Position numbers and translations under genes: made by a program. Shown here in pieces: positions 52,831-62,212 of a DNA stretch of 64,000 nt. Positions within the stretch are counted from its first letter, which is position 1; every line of letters begins with the position of its first letter. The stretch is from Klebsiella pneumoniae (lineage in GTDB: Bacteria; Myxococcota_A; UBA796; GCA-2862545), in contig CAMASI010000003.1 in the NCBI GenBank assembly GCA_945861065.1, positions 1 to 64,000 on the forward strand. The letters are read 5' to 3'. The notes beneath the pieces were generated by a model. It made no database searches. It saw nothing but the letters and a program-made list of their open reading frames with translations, and was not told the DNA's origin.

Positions 52831-54293
52831 GGGGGCACCGGGACGGACACCCAGACCGAGGTTCCTGGGGTCCTTGCCTCGACCCCGAGTTCTCCTTCGC
52901 ACAGTTGGGCGCGTTCTCGCATGCCGGTGAGCCCCATCGTTGCGTTGCGGACGCGGTCCGTATCAAATCCGATTCCGTCGTCGTCTATCTCCAGGCGGAG
53001 GCGGGTTGTTCCCGCCTGGACCGTGACGAAAACCTGGGACGCGTGCGCATGACGAGCGACGTTGGTGAGCGCTTCTTGCGCGATTCGATACAGCGAGATT
53101 TCGACGAGGCCGTCGTAGCGACGTTTCTCGCCTGTGTAGGTGAAGGTCGCGGGGATGCCCGTGGTCCTGGACCACGAGGTGCACAAGGCGCGCACGGCCG
53201 GACCGATGCCCGCGAGATCGAGCAAAGGCGGCCGGAGGCCGCGCGACGTCGCCTGCACGACCTGGGACAACTGGCCGAGTGCCTCCCGGATGAGCTCGCG
53301 GTCGGCGTTGGCGATGTTCATTCCGTCCAGCCCGTAAGAAACGCGCGTGACGGCTTGCCCGGTGGCGTCGTGCAATTCTCTGGCAAGCGCCTTTCGCTCT
53401 TCTTCATGGGCGACGAGCAATCGGCTCGCGAGCGCCACACGATCCGCTTCGGCGTTCGCCCTGGCCTTGGCTTCGGCTTCGGCCGTTCGTTGTTCCGAAG
53501 TGGCGGCGGCGGCGGTTTTGGCGAGCACAATTCCGAAGACGGCGGCGTCAACCAGTGCGCCTGTGGCCAGCGCCACGCCAGGCTGCATCCCCGTGAGCTG
53601 TTGCACGAGGTGACCGGACAAGGCGGCGGAGGGCGGCGTGAGGATGGCGACGGGACCGAGCTGCCGAACCAGCGTTGCGCCTCGGTCGCTTCCGGTGACG
53701 GACACGAGCCAGCCCTCGTTGGCGGTGACGGAAAGGGCGCCAACGGCGAGCAATGCCAGGCAAACGGCGGTGAGGGCTGACACCGTGCCCAGCGCTGTGA
53801 TGGAGGTGAGCGGTTCAAGTTCCACGGCGTAGCCGAGAAGCACGACCCAACTGACACCCAGCACAACGATGGCCGACGCCTGGGACAAGCGCGGGTCTCG
53901 GGCGCGCAGGACGTGGGGGAGGGCCAAAAGGAGGAGCGCGATGGCGGTGCCGACGGCCATCCTTCCAGGCGGGAGGCCGAGCCTGCGGCTGAGAGGATCC
54001 GCTGCGAAAAACTCGTCGATTGGCAACGAAATTCGAAGAAGGCTGGCGAAGGTGCTGCACCCCGCGACCAGCGCGACGATCACGCCGACGCTGCGCTGAA
54101 GCACGGGATGATTGGGGATGGCGAGGGCGGCACCCAAAAGTCCGAGACACAAGGCTGTGCTGGGCTTCATCGTGGCCCAGCCCGCCACGACTGCCGTCCG
54201 GTCGCCCAACCCGAACCACCACAACAGCAGCACGAATACGCCGAGGGTCGCGACCGTGACCCCGAGCACCCATTGTTTAGGTCGCTTAGCCAT
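52827..54293 (-). CDS. Membrane sensor histidine kinase, HisKA_3 type
   Basis: The 488-residue protein (start 54293) has six to eight hydrophobic segments in the first 260 residues, making a membrane-embedded sensor without a recognised ligand domain. An Ala/Glu-rich coiled coil follows (265-290). The HisKA_3 dimerisation box has the phospho-accepting His308 in ERKALARELHDATGQAV, followed by an ATPase domain with SLYRIAQEALTNVARHAHAS (N box), IDDDGIGFD (G1) and GLTGMRERAQLCEGEL (G2). This is the NarX/DesK-type arrangement paired with LuxR-type regulators. It overlaps the glycosyltransferase stop by 8 bases. Confidence 0.92.
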   Translation of the reverse strand: MAKRPKQWVLGVTVATLGVFVLLLWWFGLGDRTAVVAGWATMKPSTALCLGLLGAALAIPNHPVLQRSVGVIVALVAGCSTFASLLRISLPIDEFFAADPLSRRLGLPPGRMAVGTAIALLLLALPHVLRARDPRLSQASAIVVLGVSWVVLLGYAVELEPLTSITALGTVSALTAVCLALLAVGALSVTANEGWLVSVTGSDRGATLVRQLGPVAILTPPSAALSGHLVQQLTGMQPGVALATGALVDAAVFGIVLAKTAAAATSEQRTAEAEAKARANAEADRVALASRLLVAHEEERKALARELHDATGQAVTRVSYGLDGMNIANADRELIREALGQLSQVVQATSRGLRPPLLDLAGIGPAVRALCTSWSRTTGIPATFTYTGEKRRYDGLVEISLYRIAQEALTNVARHAHASQVFVTVQAGTTRLRLEIDDDGIGFDTDRVRNATMGLTGMRERAQLCEGELGVEARTPGTSVWVSVPVPP

Positions 54294-54981
54294 ACTTGGC
54301 GACCGCCCACAGGATCTTCGCGCCGGCACGAGCGGCGGACCGGATCTCTCCGCTGATCTTGCTCGAACCTTCGCGGCGTCGGCGGTAAGGAAGCGGAATC
54401 TCGAGGATCCTCAACTTGTGGCGCACGGCCTTGAGCTGCATCTCGACGTTCCAACCCCAGGTGCGATCCTGCATGGCTAGCGCCGCGTAGGCCGTCCACC
54501 GGATGGCCCGGAACGGACCAAGGTCTGTAAATCGATGTCCGCTGCGATGTCGCATCAACGTTGTTGCAAGGCGGTTTCCGAATCGTTGTGCCAGCGTCAG
54601 CGCACCTGGCTCAGGCATGCGTTGGGACAGAACGAAATCGTAGTCGTCAGAGAGAATCGGATCGACCAGGCGGTGGAGTTGTCCGGGGTCGTCGGCACCG
54701 TCGGCATCGATGATCACGAGCACTTCAGGAGGGTCCGTGGCGAGGTGTGAGGTTCCCGCCCATACGGCGGCGCCGTAGCCCCGGCGCGATTCCGAGACGA
54801 CTTCGGCGCCGAGGTGGCGGGCGACGTCGGCGGTCCCGTCCGACGAGCCGTTGTCGGCGACGACGACCCGAACGCCCGCGGGCATTCGTTCGAATAACCA
54901 AGGGAGATTCCTCGCTTCATCCAGCGCCGGAATGACGACAGCGATGGAAGGGGCGGCTTGTGACACCTCGGTACGACGCAT
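54286..54981 (-). CDS. Family 2 glycosyltransferase (DPM1-like)
   Basis: The 231-residue protein is a GT-A fold glycosyltransferase with IAVVIPALDEARNLPWLFER, VVVADNGSSDGTADVARHLG, GYGAAVWAGTSHLATD and the DxD-type VLVIIDADGADDPGQL, ending RRRREGSSKISGEI like dolichol-phosphate-mannose-synthase relatives. It probably transfers a sugar from a nucleotide donor to a lipid carrier at the inner face of the membrane. There is no C-terminal membrane domain. It is the first gene of the unit with the histidine kinase and response regulator, which is an unusual association. Confidence 0.88.
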   Translation of the reverse strand: MRRTEVSQAAPSIAVVIPALDEARNLPWLFERMPAGVRVVVADNGSSDGTADVARHLGAEVVSESRRGYGAAVWAGTSHLATDPPEVLVIIDADGADDPGQLHRLVDPILSDDYDFVLSQRMPEPGALTLAQRFGNRLATTLMRHRSGHRFTDLGPFRAIRWTAYAALAMQDRTWGWNVEMQLKAVRHKLRILEIPLPYRRRREGSSKISGEIRSAARAGAKILWAVAKYG

Positions 54982-55017
54982 GCGCCGACTTCGGTATTAG
55001 ATCCCAGACCGTTCGGT

Positions 55018-55512
55018 GTGTTCGTGGCGATTGTTTCCGTGCTTTTAGCGCGTCTTGTGCTGGCTGATCCCGGAATGGATCCGGTAGTCGCACACCTACC
55101 GTGTACCGGTGCACCCGATCCGTTCACATGGTCGTGGGCGCCGAGTGTGATTCCAGCGGGTGGTGCGGGTGAGGTCACCCTGTGGTTGACGGTTCCAGAG
55201 GGCGGCGTGGTGTACACCGACAGTCTGCGGGTCTCGCCGGTGCGAACAGGTGGGTTGTCCGTGGGTTCGCCGGTCGTTCCCGCAGGAGAGGTGCGCCGAG
55301 ACGAACAGGGTGTCGTCGTGGATGGTCGGCACGTCGCCAGGGGCCTTGTCGGGGTCGTCGTCCCAGTTCGGGCGGGTGCTGACGTCGATGGGCTCGTCTC
55401 GATGACTTTTGCGCTCCAGCACGAGGGTTGCCTGAACGGCAGATGTTGGCCGCGAAGCACTGGTTGGATCGACGTCTTTGTGGATGTGGTTCCGGTGTTT
55501 GATGATCGGTGA
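55018..55512 (+). CDS. Periplasmic DsbD N-terminal-domain-like protein
   Basis: A GTG start gives a 164-residue product with a signal peptide (MFVAIVSVLLARLVLADPG). The mature part resembles the DsbD N-terminal (alpha) domain: PSVIPAGGAGEVTLWLTVPE, then GGLSVGSPVVPAGEVRRDE, and a terminal ALQHEGCLNGRCWPRS, which matches the YQGCxxxGxCYPP redox-Cys segment. In DsbD this domain passes electrons to periplasmic thiol proteins; here it stands alone without the membrane and thioredoxin domains. It overlaps the Hsp33 gene by 11 bases. Confidence 0.7.
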   Translation: MFVAIVSVLLARLVLADPGMDPVVAHLPCTGAPDPFTWSWAPSVIPAGGAGEVTLWLTVPEGGVVYTDSLRVSPVRTGGLSVGSPVVPAGEVRRDEQGVVVDGRHVARGLVGVVVPVRAGADVDGLVSMTFALQHEGCLNGRCWPRSTGWIDVFVDVVPVFDDR

Positions 55513-56353
55513 CAGTCGTGTCATTCGAGCGCTCGGTGCTGGCCGCGCTGTTCGAGTGATTGCGGTGGACGTCACCCAGATGGCAGAACAGACCCGGCTA
55601 GTTCACGCGTTGGATCCGCCTGCGGCGTGGATGGCGGCGCAGCTGGTGGCGGCGACGGCGTTGTTGTCGGTGCACATCAAGGGTGAGGAGCGCTTGGCGC
55701 TACAACTTCAGGCGTCGTCGCCTCGTTGCGCCTTCTACGGGGAGATCGGGGGAGACGGTACCTTTCGGGCTCGGTTCTCGCCGTCCGTCGTGCCGCCTCG
55801 CGCGGTGATGAGCGGCATTCTGGTGGCGATCAAGTCGGCGAATGGGCGTGAGGTGTACCGTGGGAGTTCTGCGGTAGAGGGCGAAACGGTGGAAGCCGCG
55901 TTGCAGCGGTACCTGGTCTCCAGTGTGCAGATCGGGGCGGCGATCCGGTTGGGTGCCGTGTGGGAGGACGACGGCTCGATCGGATTTGCAGGCGGGGTGC
56001 TGGTGGAAAGGCTGCCTGAAGAGCCCGGTTTGCCGTCAATCTCGGCGGACGAGTTTGCGGAGCGGGCGGCACGGTTGACGGCCGGAAACGTCGACGAATT
56101 GGTGTACGGGGTGATCGGCGGGGAGTTGGGCGACGAACGCGTGGAGGTGCTCGAAGACAACACGATTGTCTGGCAGTGCCGGTGCAGCCGCGAGCGCGTT
56201 GAACAGACGCTGATCGCGCTGGGGGGCAACGAGATTCGATCGATTCTGGCAGAGCAGGGAAAGGCGGAGGTGAGCTGCCATTTCTGCAATCGAAACGAGG
56301 TGATTGAGGGGCCTCGATTGGAGGAGTTGCTGGCGGGGTTGGTGGAGGCGTGA
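55502..56353 (+). CDS. hslO: Hsp33 redox-regulated chaperone
   Basis: With the ATG at 55502 the 283-residue protein is Hsp33. The N-terminal domain has RVIAVDVTQMAEQTRLVHAL, and the family's ALLSVHIKGEERLALQLQ and GxIRLGxVWEDDG-type segments follow. The C-terminal zinc centre has CxC at 226-228 (WQCRCSRERVEQTL) and CxxC at 259-262 (VSCHFCNR). Oxidation of these cysteines releases zinc and switches on the holdase. It overlaps the DsbD-N-like gene, linking a periplasmic thiol domain to a cytoplasmic redox chaperone. Confidence 0.93.
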   Translation: MIGDSRVIRALGAGRAVRVIAVDVTQMAEQTRLVHALDPPAAWMAAQLVAATALLSVHIKGEERLALQLQASSPRCAFYGEIGGDGTFRARFSPSVVPPRAVMSGILVAIKSANGREVYRGSSAVEGETVEAALQRYLVSSVQIGAAIRLGAVWEDDGSIGFAGGVLVERLPEEPGLPSISADEFAERAARLTAGNVDELVYGVIGGELGDERVEVLEDNTIVWQCRCSRERVEQTLIALGGNEIRSILAEQGKAEVSCHFCNRNEVIEGPRLEELLAGLVEA

Positions 56354-56373
56354 CGGATTGTCGTCGCCTTCCC

Positions 56374-58170
56374 TCAGAACGCGCAGCGCACCCCAGCCGT
56401 TGGCATCCGCTCACCTTTCGGCACTACCCTCCGCCCCTGCCGTCCTAACTCCGACACCCCGGTCCGATGGTCGCCCCCGCGGAGGACCCCGCCGTCTTCG
56501 ACTGTCACCCACTCCCAGGCGTTGCCGGCCAGGTCGAAGATTCCGTCGACGGACGCCCCTGCCGTTGTCGCTCCCACTGCGTTCAGCTCCTCGCCGCAGC
56601 CCAACGCCCACGCCCGATCACAGGTGGCACCTTCGTCGCCCCACGGCATGGGTCCGCTTCCTACCGCTCGAATCCACTCCGCTTCGGTGGGGAGCCGTCC
56701 GCCGGAAAACTGGCACAACGCCGCTGCGTCGGCCAACGACAGGCCGACGGCGGGAAGCTGCTCCGTTCCTCGTTGGTACACCGCTCCGTCGCACGTGCTG
56801 GCCGCCACACACCGGCGCCAGTCTTCGGTCGTCGCTTCGCGGGTCGCCAGTTGGAACGGGGCCACTGTGACCGGTCCGGCGCCGAGGTCTACGTCTCCCC
56901 CAGGCACCGTCGCTATCGCCGCAGGGGGCCGCATCGACTGAACGAGCGGCAGCCACCGGTCGCGGCTGACCCAAGCGCCGGAGACCCCGGCAGCCACGAC
57001 GAGCCCTGCCACCGTCAAGGCCGCTGCCGAAGCCGCGCTGCTGAGTCCAGAATCCACGACCGACCGCGGACGACCCATGTCGGTGACAGCGGTCACCTCC
57101 AGACGCATGAGGTCCACGGAGCGTGCCTTGTGCAATTCCGCTTCCACTGCGCCGCGCAGCTTTGCGATTTCGTCTGCCAACTCCGCCGCGTCTCGGTAGC
57201 GGTTCGGTGGCGACGGATGGCCCACGGGCGACAACCCACGCGCAAGCAGGGCCCACAACCCGGATTCCAAGCGCCCGGTCGGTTCGGCGGCGAGCCCAGC
57301 CAGCGCCGCCAAGCGCGACAAACCTTGTTTGAGTGCGTCGCGGTCCCCGGACACGAGCGCGGCGTGTCCGGTGAGGTCGATCAGGTCGCGGGCGGTCGTG
57401 CCCCGGCGCAACTGACCAAATTGTCTGTGCCAGGCCGCCCGATCCGCGGGGCTTGCTTCAATGGCCTGACGTGCTGCCCGCCACAGTTCTGACCCCGCTG
57501 CCGTGAGCAATTCCGTTGGATCGGCCTGATAGGCGGGCCGTTTGCCGGTGAGGGCGCCGTACAGGATGACGCACAGGGCGTACGTGTCCCAGGTCGGGTC
57601 CGGAATGGTGTTGCCGGGCAGAATCTGGTCCAATGGCGCCCACATCGGGGTTCCGAACAAGGCCAACTCGACGGAGCGCAGACCGTCGATTCCCATGGCC
57701 CCGCCAAAGTCGCCGAGCCGCAGGTCGCCGTTGTCGTCGAGGAAGACGTTTTCGGGTTTGACATCGCGGTGTACGAGGGTGTTGTTGTCGCCGAGCGGGG
57801 TGCGGTGCACCTTTGCAAGGATGCGTGCCAGTGCTTCGTTTCGAACCAACACGTCCCGCAAGGTCCCGGCGTCGGGTCGTTTTGTCGCGCCTTCGAGCCA
57901 TTGGCCGAGGTGGTGCGGGTAACGAGGCATGACCATCGCCGGCTTGCCTTCGACGGTGATGGCGTCGAGCACTTCTACGACGCCGCGCACCGACGCGCCG
58001 TTCAGCGCTCGAAGGGCCTCAATCTCGCGTTCCAAGGCGCTCGCGGCACCCTGCGACGTTCCAGCGACCTTGATGGCGACCTTTCGGCCATCGTCTCTCC
58101 GGGCGAACCACACGGTGCCCTGCGAGCCACGCGCCACCGGCTCGGGATCAAAGGTGTAGCTATGACTCAT
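56374..58170 (-). CDS. Membrane Ser/Thr protein kinase with FGE/SUMF1-like ectodomain
   Basis: The ATG at 58170 overlaps the glgA stop (ATGA) and gives 598 residues. The kinase domain has Lys34 in VAIKVAG, the catalytic loop VHRDVKPEN (Asp136) and DFG at 154-156. One transmembrane helix lies at about 378-400. The outside part (425-598) is an FGE-sulfatase (SUMF1) fold: GGDVDLG, FQLATREATTEDWRRC, GGRLPTEAEWIRAVG, DLAGNAWEWV and LRGGDH, ending GVRCAF. The two catalytic cysteines of true formylglycine-generating enzymes are not seen after LRGG, so the ectodomain is probably a sensor or binding module. The ORF extends upstream without family similarity. Confidence 0.88.
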   Translation of the reverse strand: MSHSYTFDPEPVARGSQGTVWFARRDDGRKVAIKVAGTSQGAASALEREIEALRALNGASVRGVVEVLDAITVEGKPAMVMPRYPHHLGQWLEGATKRPDAGTLRDVLVRNEALARILAKVHRTPLGDNNTLVHRDVKPENVFLDDNGDLRLGDFGGAMGIDGLRSVELALFGTPMWAPLDQILPGNTIPDPTWDTYALCVILYGALTGKRPAYQADPTELLTAAGSELWRAARQAIEASPADRAAWHRQFGQLRRGTTARDLIDLTGHAALVSGDRDALKQGLSRLAALAGLAAEPTGRLESGLWALLARGLSPVGHPSPPNRYRDAAELADEIAKLRGAVEAELHKARSVDLMRLEVTAVTDMGRPRSVVDSGLSSAASAAALTVAGLVVAAGVSGAWVSRDRWLPLVQSMRPPAAIATVPGGDVDLGAGPVTVAPFQLATREATTEDWRRCVAASTCDGAVYQRGTEQLPAVGLSLADAAALCQFSGGRLPTEAEWIRAVGSGPMPWGDEGATCDRAWALGCGEELNAVGATTAGASVDGIFDLAGNAWEWVTVEDGGVLRGGDHRTGVSELGRQGRRVVPKGERMPTAGVRCAF

Positions 58171-59645
58171 CCGCGTTGCGCAGCGGCCTGCCCATAGATC
58201 GTTTCCCAGGCAGGAATTCGCGACGTCCAACTCCAGTCGGTGGACATGCCACGACGTTGTACGACCGCGTGTGCGTCTGCGTCGGCGAGAAGTTGAAGGC
58301 CACGCCACAACGCAGTTCGCAAGGCGTGGCCAGTCGGGGCGACGAAGGACACGCCGGTGGCGTTGGGCTGGTCGAGGTCGGTGACCGTGTCGGCAAGACC
58401 CCCCGTCGCACGAACGACCGGAATCGCGCCGTAGCGCATCGCGTACATCTGGCTGAGCCCGCATGGCTCGAACAGGCTCGGCATCACAAACAAGTCGGAA
58501 CCACCGTAGATCCGCCTGGACACGGCGTCGTTGAACCCAATCCACGCCCGAACCTGACGGGGGAAGCGACGCTCGAGTTCGCGCAGCCGCTGTTCCCATG
58601 AGGCGTGCGCGGCGGCGGCAGAACCCAGTACGACGACTTGGGCGCCTTCAGCCGCCAACCAAGGGATGGCGTCTAGCAGCAGTTCCACGCCCTTTTGGGG
58701 GTCCAGCCGTCCTACGGTTCCGACCAGAGGAACGGTCGCGTCCACGGGCAGGCCGAGTTCGGTTTGGAGTGCTGCTTTACACAAGGCGCGGCCGTCGAGG
58801 TCATCCACGTCAAAAGGCGCTTCGAGGGCCTTGTCGGTGCGGGGATTGTAGGACTGGCCGTCAATGCCGTTGAGCACACCGACATAGGCGCCCTGACGTC
58901 CCGCCAGAAGCGGATCGAGGCCGAAACCGCCGTCTGCCGTCAGCGTCTCCTGCGCGAATTGTGGCGACACGGTGGTGACACGATCGGCGTACAGGATGCC
59001 GCCTTTGAGCAGGCCGAGGTCGCCGTGGAATTCCAAACCTCCCGGCATGAACCACCGAGGCGGCAACTCCAACTCGAGGAAGGACGAAGCGGGCAAACGA
59101 CCCTGGTGCGCGGGGTTGTGAAGCGTGAGCACGGTCGCCGCTTTCTTGAACAGGCCGAGCGGTCGGTAGCTCGCTTCTAGAAGCACCGGCAGCAGCGCCG
59201 TATGCCAGTCGTGGACGTGGAAAATGGGGCTGTCCCCGAGCGGTTTTCCGTCGGCGATGGGCAGGGAGCGGGCCGCCTGCAAGGCTGCGTGGCAGAGCAA
59301 CGTGAATCGGAGGTGGTTGTCACCGAAGGACCCGAAGCGGTCCCCGTACAGGCCGTCGCGGTCGTAGACGGGGCTGTCTACGAGCCAGTGGGTGACGCCG
59401 TCCTGCACCGTCTGAAGGAGTCGCGCCCGGTGCTCGTGTCCTCCGAGCGGGACGGAGATCTCAAACCCGGTGTCGCGGAGGTCGAATTGGGCCGGGTCGA
59501 TCGTCCGGTAGCGTGGAGACACGGTGACCACACGATGGCCGGCCAACGCGAGCGCCGCTGCTAAGGCGCCGCATACGTCGCCGAGTCCGCCGCTTTTCGA
59601 GAACGGGACGACTTCGGCGGCAACGATGGCGATGTCGAATGGCAC
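58167..59645 (-). CDS. glgA: Glycogen synthase GlgA
   Basis: The product belongs to the GT5 ADP-glucose (glycogen) synthase family: FDIAIVAAEVVPFSKSGGLG with the substrate-binding KSGGLGD motif, FHVHDWHTALLP, VGTVGRLDPQKGVELLLDAI and MPSLFEPCGLSQMYAMRYG. It extends alpha-1,4-glucan from ADP-glucose. The GTG at 59645 was preferred because it places the conserved opening at the N-terminus (492 residues). An ATG at 59717 would add 24 residues and overlap the MreB-like gene. The stop overlaps the kinase start, an unusual pairing. Confidence 0.9.
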   Translation of the reverse strand: MPFDIAIVAAEVVPFSKSGGLGDVCGALAAALALAGHRVVTVSPRYRTIDPAQFDLRDTGFEISVPLGGHEHRARLLQTVQDGVTHWLVDSPVYDRDGLYGDRFGSFGDNHLRFTLLCHAALQAARSLPIADGKPLGDSPIFHVHDWHTALLPVLLEASYRPLGLFKKAATVLTLHNPAHQGRLPASSFLELELPPRWFMPGGLEFHGDLGLLKGGILYADRVTTVSPQFAQETLTADGGFGLDPLLAGRQGAYVGVLNGIDGQSYNPRTDKALEAPFDVDDLDGRALCKAALQTELGLPVDATVPLVGTVGRLDPQKGVELLLDAIPWLAAEGAQVVVLGSAAAAHASWEQRLRELERRFPRQVRAWIGFNDAVSRRIYGGSDLFVMPSLFEPCGLSQMYAMRYGAIPVVRATGGLADTVTDLDQPNATGVSFVAPTGHALRTALWRGLQLLADADAHAVVQRRGMSTDWSWTSRIPAWETIYGQAAAQRG

Positions 59646-59679
59646 AGCGCGGGCCGTATCCCTTCTGGCTTGCGTCGTG

Positions 59680-60705
59680 TCAGGCAGCCATGGCCTTACG
59701 AACCGTCGTGTCGTCAAGAATCAGGCCGAGCCCGCGAAGCACGGCGCGTTCCGGGTCATCGGCCTCCACCATCGGAAGTCCGGTCCGGTCGCGAAGGGCG
59801 GACGACAGGCCTCTCAGGCGGGCCCCCCCTCCGACCAGCACCGCTCCCTTCTCGGTGACGTCAGCCGCGAGTTCCCGGGGCGCCGCATCCAGAACCGCGC
59901 GCACGCCTGCGGCGATCAGGTCGATGAGCGGCATCAACAAGGGCGTCAGCGCCCGGCTCGACAGGATCACCCGCGACGGGAGGCCCGTGCGGAGGCAACG
60001 CCCCGAAGCGCTTCCGAGGCGTTCCTCTGAGGAATCTTGGAGGGACACGGTGCTGAGTTTGGCCGACTCGGCGGTCCGGGGGCCAATGAGCAGGGCGTGG
60101 GTTCGTTTGACGTGACGGGCCACGACCTCGTCCACCGCGTCTCCGCCTGCAGGCACCGAGGCGGCGCTGACGACCCGATCCATCGCGACCAACGCGATGT
60201 CCACGCTGCCCGCGCCGACGTCGATTACGAGGTTTCCGGCGGGTTCGTGGACCGGTAAACCAGCGCCGAGTGCTGCCGCAAGGGGCTTGGCTACGAGCTG
60301 CACGTGGCGGGCGCCAGCGCTTGAACAGCAGTCGCGGAGCGCGCGCAATTCGCCCGGCCCGGCGTTGTGCGGCACTGCGACGACCACCGACGGCCGGACG
60401 AGTGAGTTGCGGCCGTGCACTTCGCGTAGCACACACAGCAGCAGGGCCTCTGCGGCGTCGTGGTCCGCGACACGTCCTGCAAGGAAGGGCCGAACCACCT
60501 CGATGCTCGGCGGCGCACGACCGAGGAACTTGCGGGCGGCCTCGCCGTAAGAGACGAGCTGACGTCGGCCTTCGGAGGCCGTTCGAACCGTCACCACCGA
60601 GGGAATCTCGTACGCCGCGCCGGCCTTCGGGTGAATCCGAAGCACGGAGGACCCAGGATCCAACGCGAGATCTTGCGACAACAAGCCGATGAGTGGACCA
60701 AACAT
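59680..60705 (-). CDS. MreB-like actin-fold protein, divergent
   Basis: From the ATG at 60705 the 341-residue protein has MreB-family organisation: LLSQDLALDPGSSVLRI at the phosphate-1 position, SVVTVRTA, VRPFLAGRVADHDAAEALL, VVAVPHNAGPGELRALRDC, GNLVIDVGAGSVDIALVAM (phosphate 2) and AVLVGGGARLRGLSSALRDR with the terminal ERAVLRGLG. The phosphate-1 loop reads DPGSS instead of the usual DLGTANT, so nucleotide binding may be altered. It is probably a paralogue of the main MreB with another role. It is followed by glgA and the kinase gene. Confidence 0.82.
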   Translation of the reverse strand: MFGPLIGLLSQDLALDPGSSVLRIHPKAGAAYEIPSVVTVRTASEGRRQLVSYGEAARKFLGRAPPSIEVVRPFLAGRVADHDAAEALLLCVLREVHGRNSLVRPSVVVAVPHNAGPGELRALRDCCSSAGARHVQLVAKPLAAALGAGLPVHEPAGNLVIDVGAGSVDIALVAMDRVVSAASVPAGGDAVDEVVARHVKRTHALLIGPRTAESAKLSTVSLQDSSEERLGSASGRCLRTGLPSRVILSSRALTPLLMPLIDLIAAGVRAVLDAAPRELAADVTEKGAVLVGGGARLRGLSSALRDRTGLPMVEADDPERAVLRGLGLILDDTTVRKAMAA

Positions 60706-60820
60706 GGAACGACCGGGGAGGTCTGCCCGACCGGGGTGGTCAAGCGGGAGGTGTCGGAGCATACTGCGCGCCGATCGGCACAACAAGGCCTTTTGGTCCC
60801 ATGCGTGTGATTGCGAGGGG

Positions 60821-61463
<643 letters not shown>

Positions 61464-61529
61464 GATATGCCATTGTAGGGGGGGTGTGATCGCTACCGCT
61501 CAAGATCACCGAACCCGCGTTACCGTTGA

Positions 61530-61929
61530 CTCCGTGTTGGACTGGAATGGTTCTATTGGCGTTGAAGAATGTGAGTCAGGCGGCGGAGGGGTCGCCGTTG
61601 TAGGCGAGCCGGGGCCGGCCCTTCCGCTGCGATCCAGCTTGAGCCCGATGGGTCGCGCGTCGCGGGAGCCGGAGGTCGTTTGCGGGGGCGTCACGACCGG
61701 CGAGGGATCGGCCGGGCAGGTGCCGACCAGCGGGAGCAGCTACTGGATCGTCCTTGCGGGCACCGACGCCGACGCTGACTGGACGCTGGCGCTCCAGGGC
61801 GATGTCGATGCCGACGCATGGACTGGCGAGGCGAACTCTTCGTACTCGGCCGAAGCTGATGTCGATGGTGAGCCCCTGCCGGACCACTGCGGGGGGAGCG
61901 GGGAGTTCGAGATGACCCGTGAACAGTAG
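61530..61929 (+). other. Possible secreted-protein gene remnant
   Basis: One frame ending at 61929 has protein-like composition (SGSSYWIVLAGTDADADWTL then QGDVDADAWTGEANSSYSAE) with a Cys pair and acidic repeats in the style of the neighbouring surface lipoproteins. There is no signal peptide, and the only in-frame starts lie in the antisense of the antitoxin gene. It may be the 3' remnant of a lost gene. The remaining intergenic sequence 61464-61530 and 61930-61984 shows only presumptive promoters. Confidence 0.3.
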
Positions 61930-61984
61930 TCGAGCGCCGGCCTCCGCGCTCGCCGTCGCCCGTTCGCGGGGCTAGACTCCCTCC

Positions 61985-62212
61985 ATGTCCCTCCCCTTCC
62001 ACGTCGTCACCACCGAAGCCATGGCGCTCGATCCGGCGGACCGGCTCCGCTTGGCGTCGGAACTGATCGACAGCGTCGAGGGGCCCGTCGACCACGAGTG
62101 GGACGAAGCCTGGCTGGCGGAGATCCGATCCCGCCGCGAGCGCGGCACTGCCGACGCCGTGCCTTGGTCGGAAGCGCGCGCGCGTGTCCTCCGGCGCCTC
62201 TCAGCGTCGTGA
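61985..62212 (+). CDS. Addiction-module antitoxin (RelB-like)
   Basis: This 75-residue protein, containing ALDPADRLRLASELIDSVEG, then EWDEAWLAEIRSRRERGTAD and ending VPWSEARARVLRRL, matches the putative addiction-module component family found upstream of ParE/RelE-type toxins. Its TGA overlaps the toxin GTG as GTGA. Confidence 0.88.
   Translation: MSLPFHVVTTEAMALDPADRLRLASELIDSVEGPVDHEWDEAWLAEIRSRRERGTADAVPWSEARARVLRRLSAS

Noticed and set aside
56374-57000. FGE domain read as a sulfatase-activating enzyme
   Set aside because: The catalytic cysteine pair is not visible and the domain is the ectodomain of a membrane kinase, a common arrangement for sensor modules.
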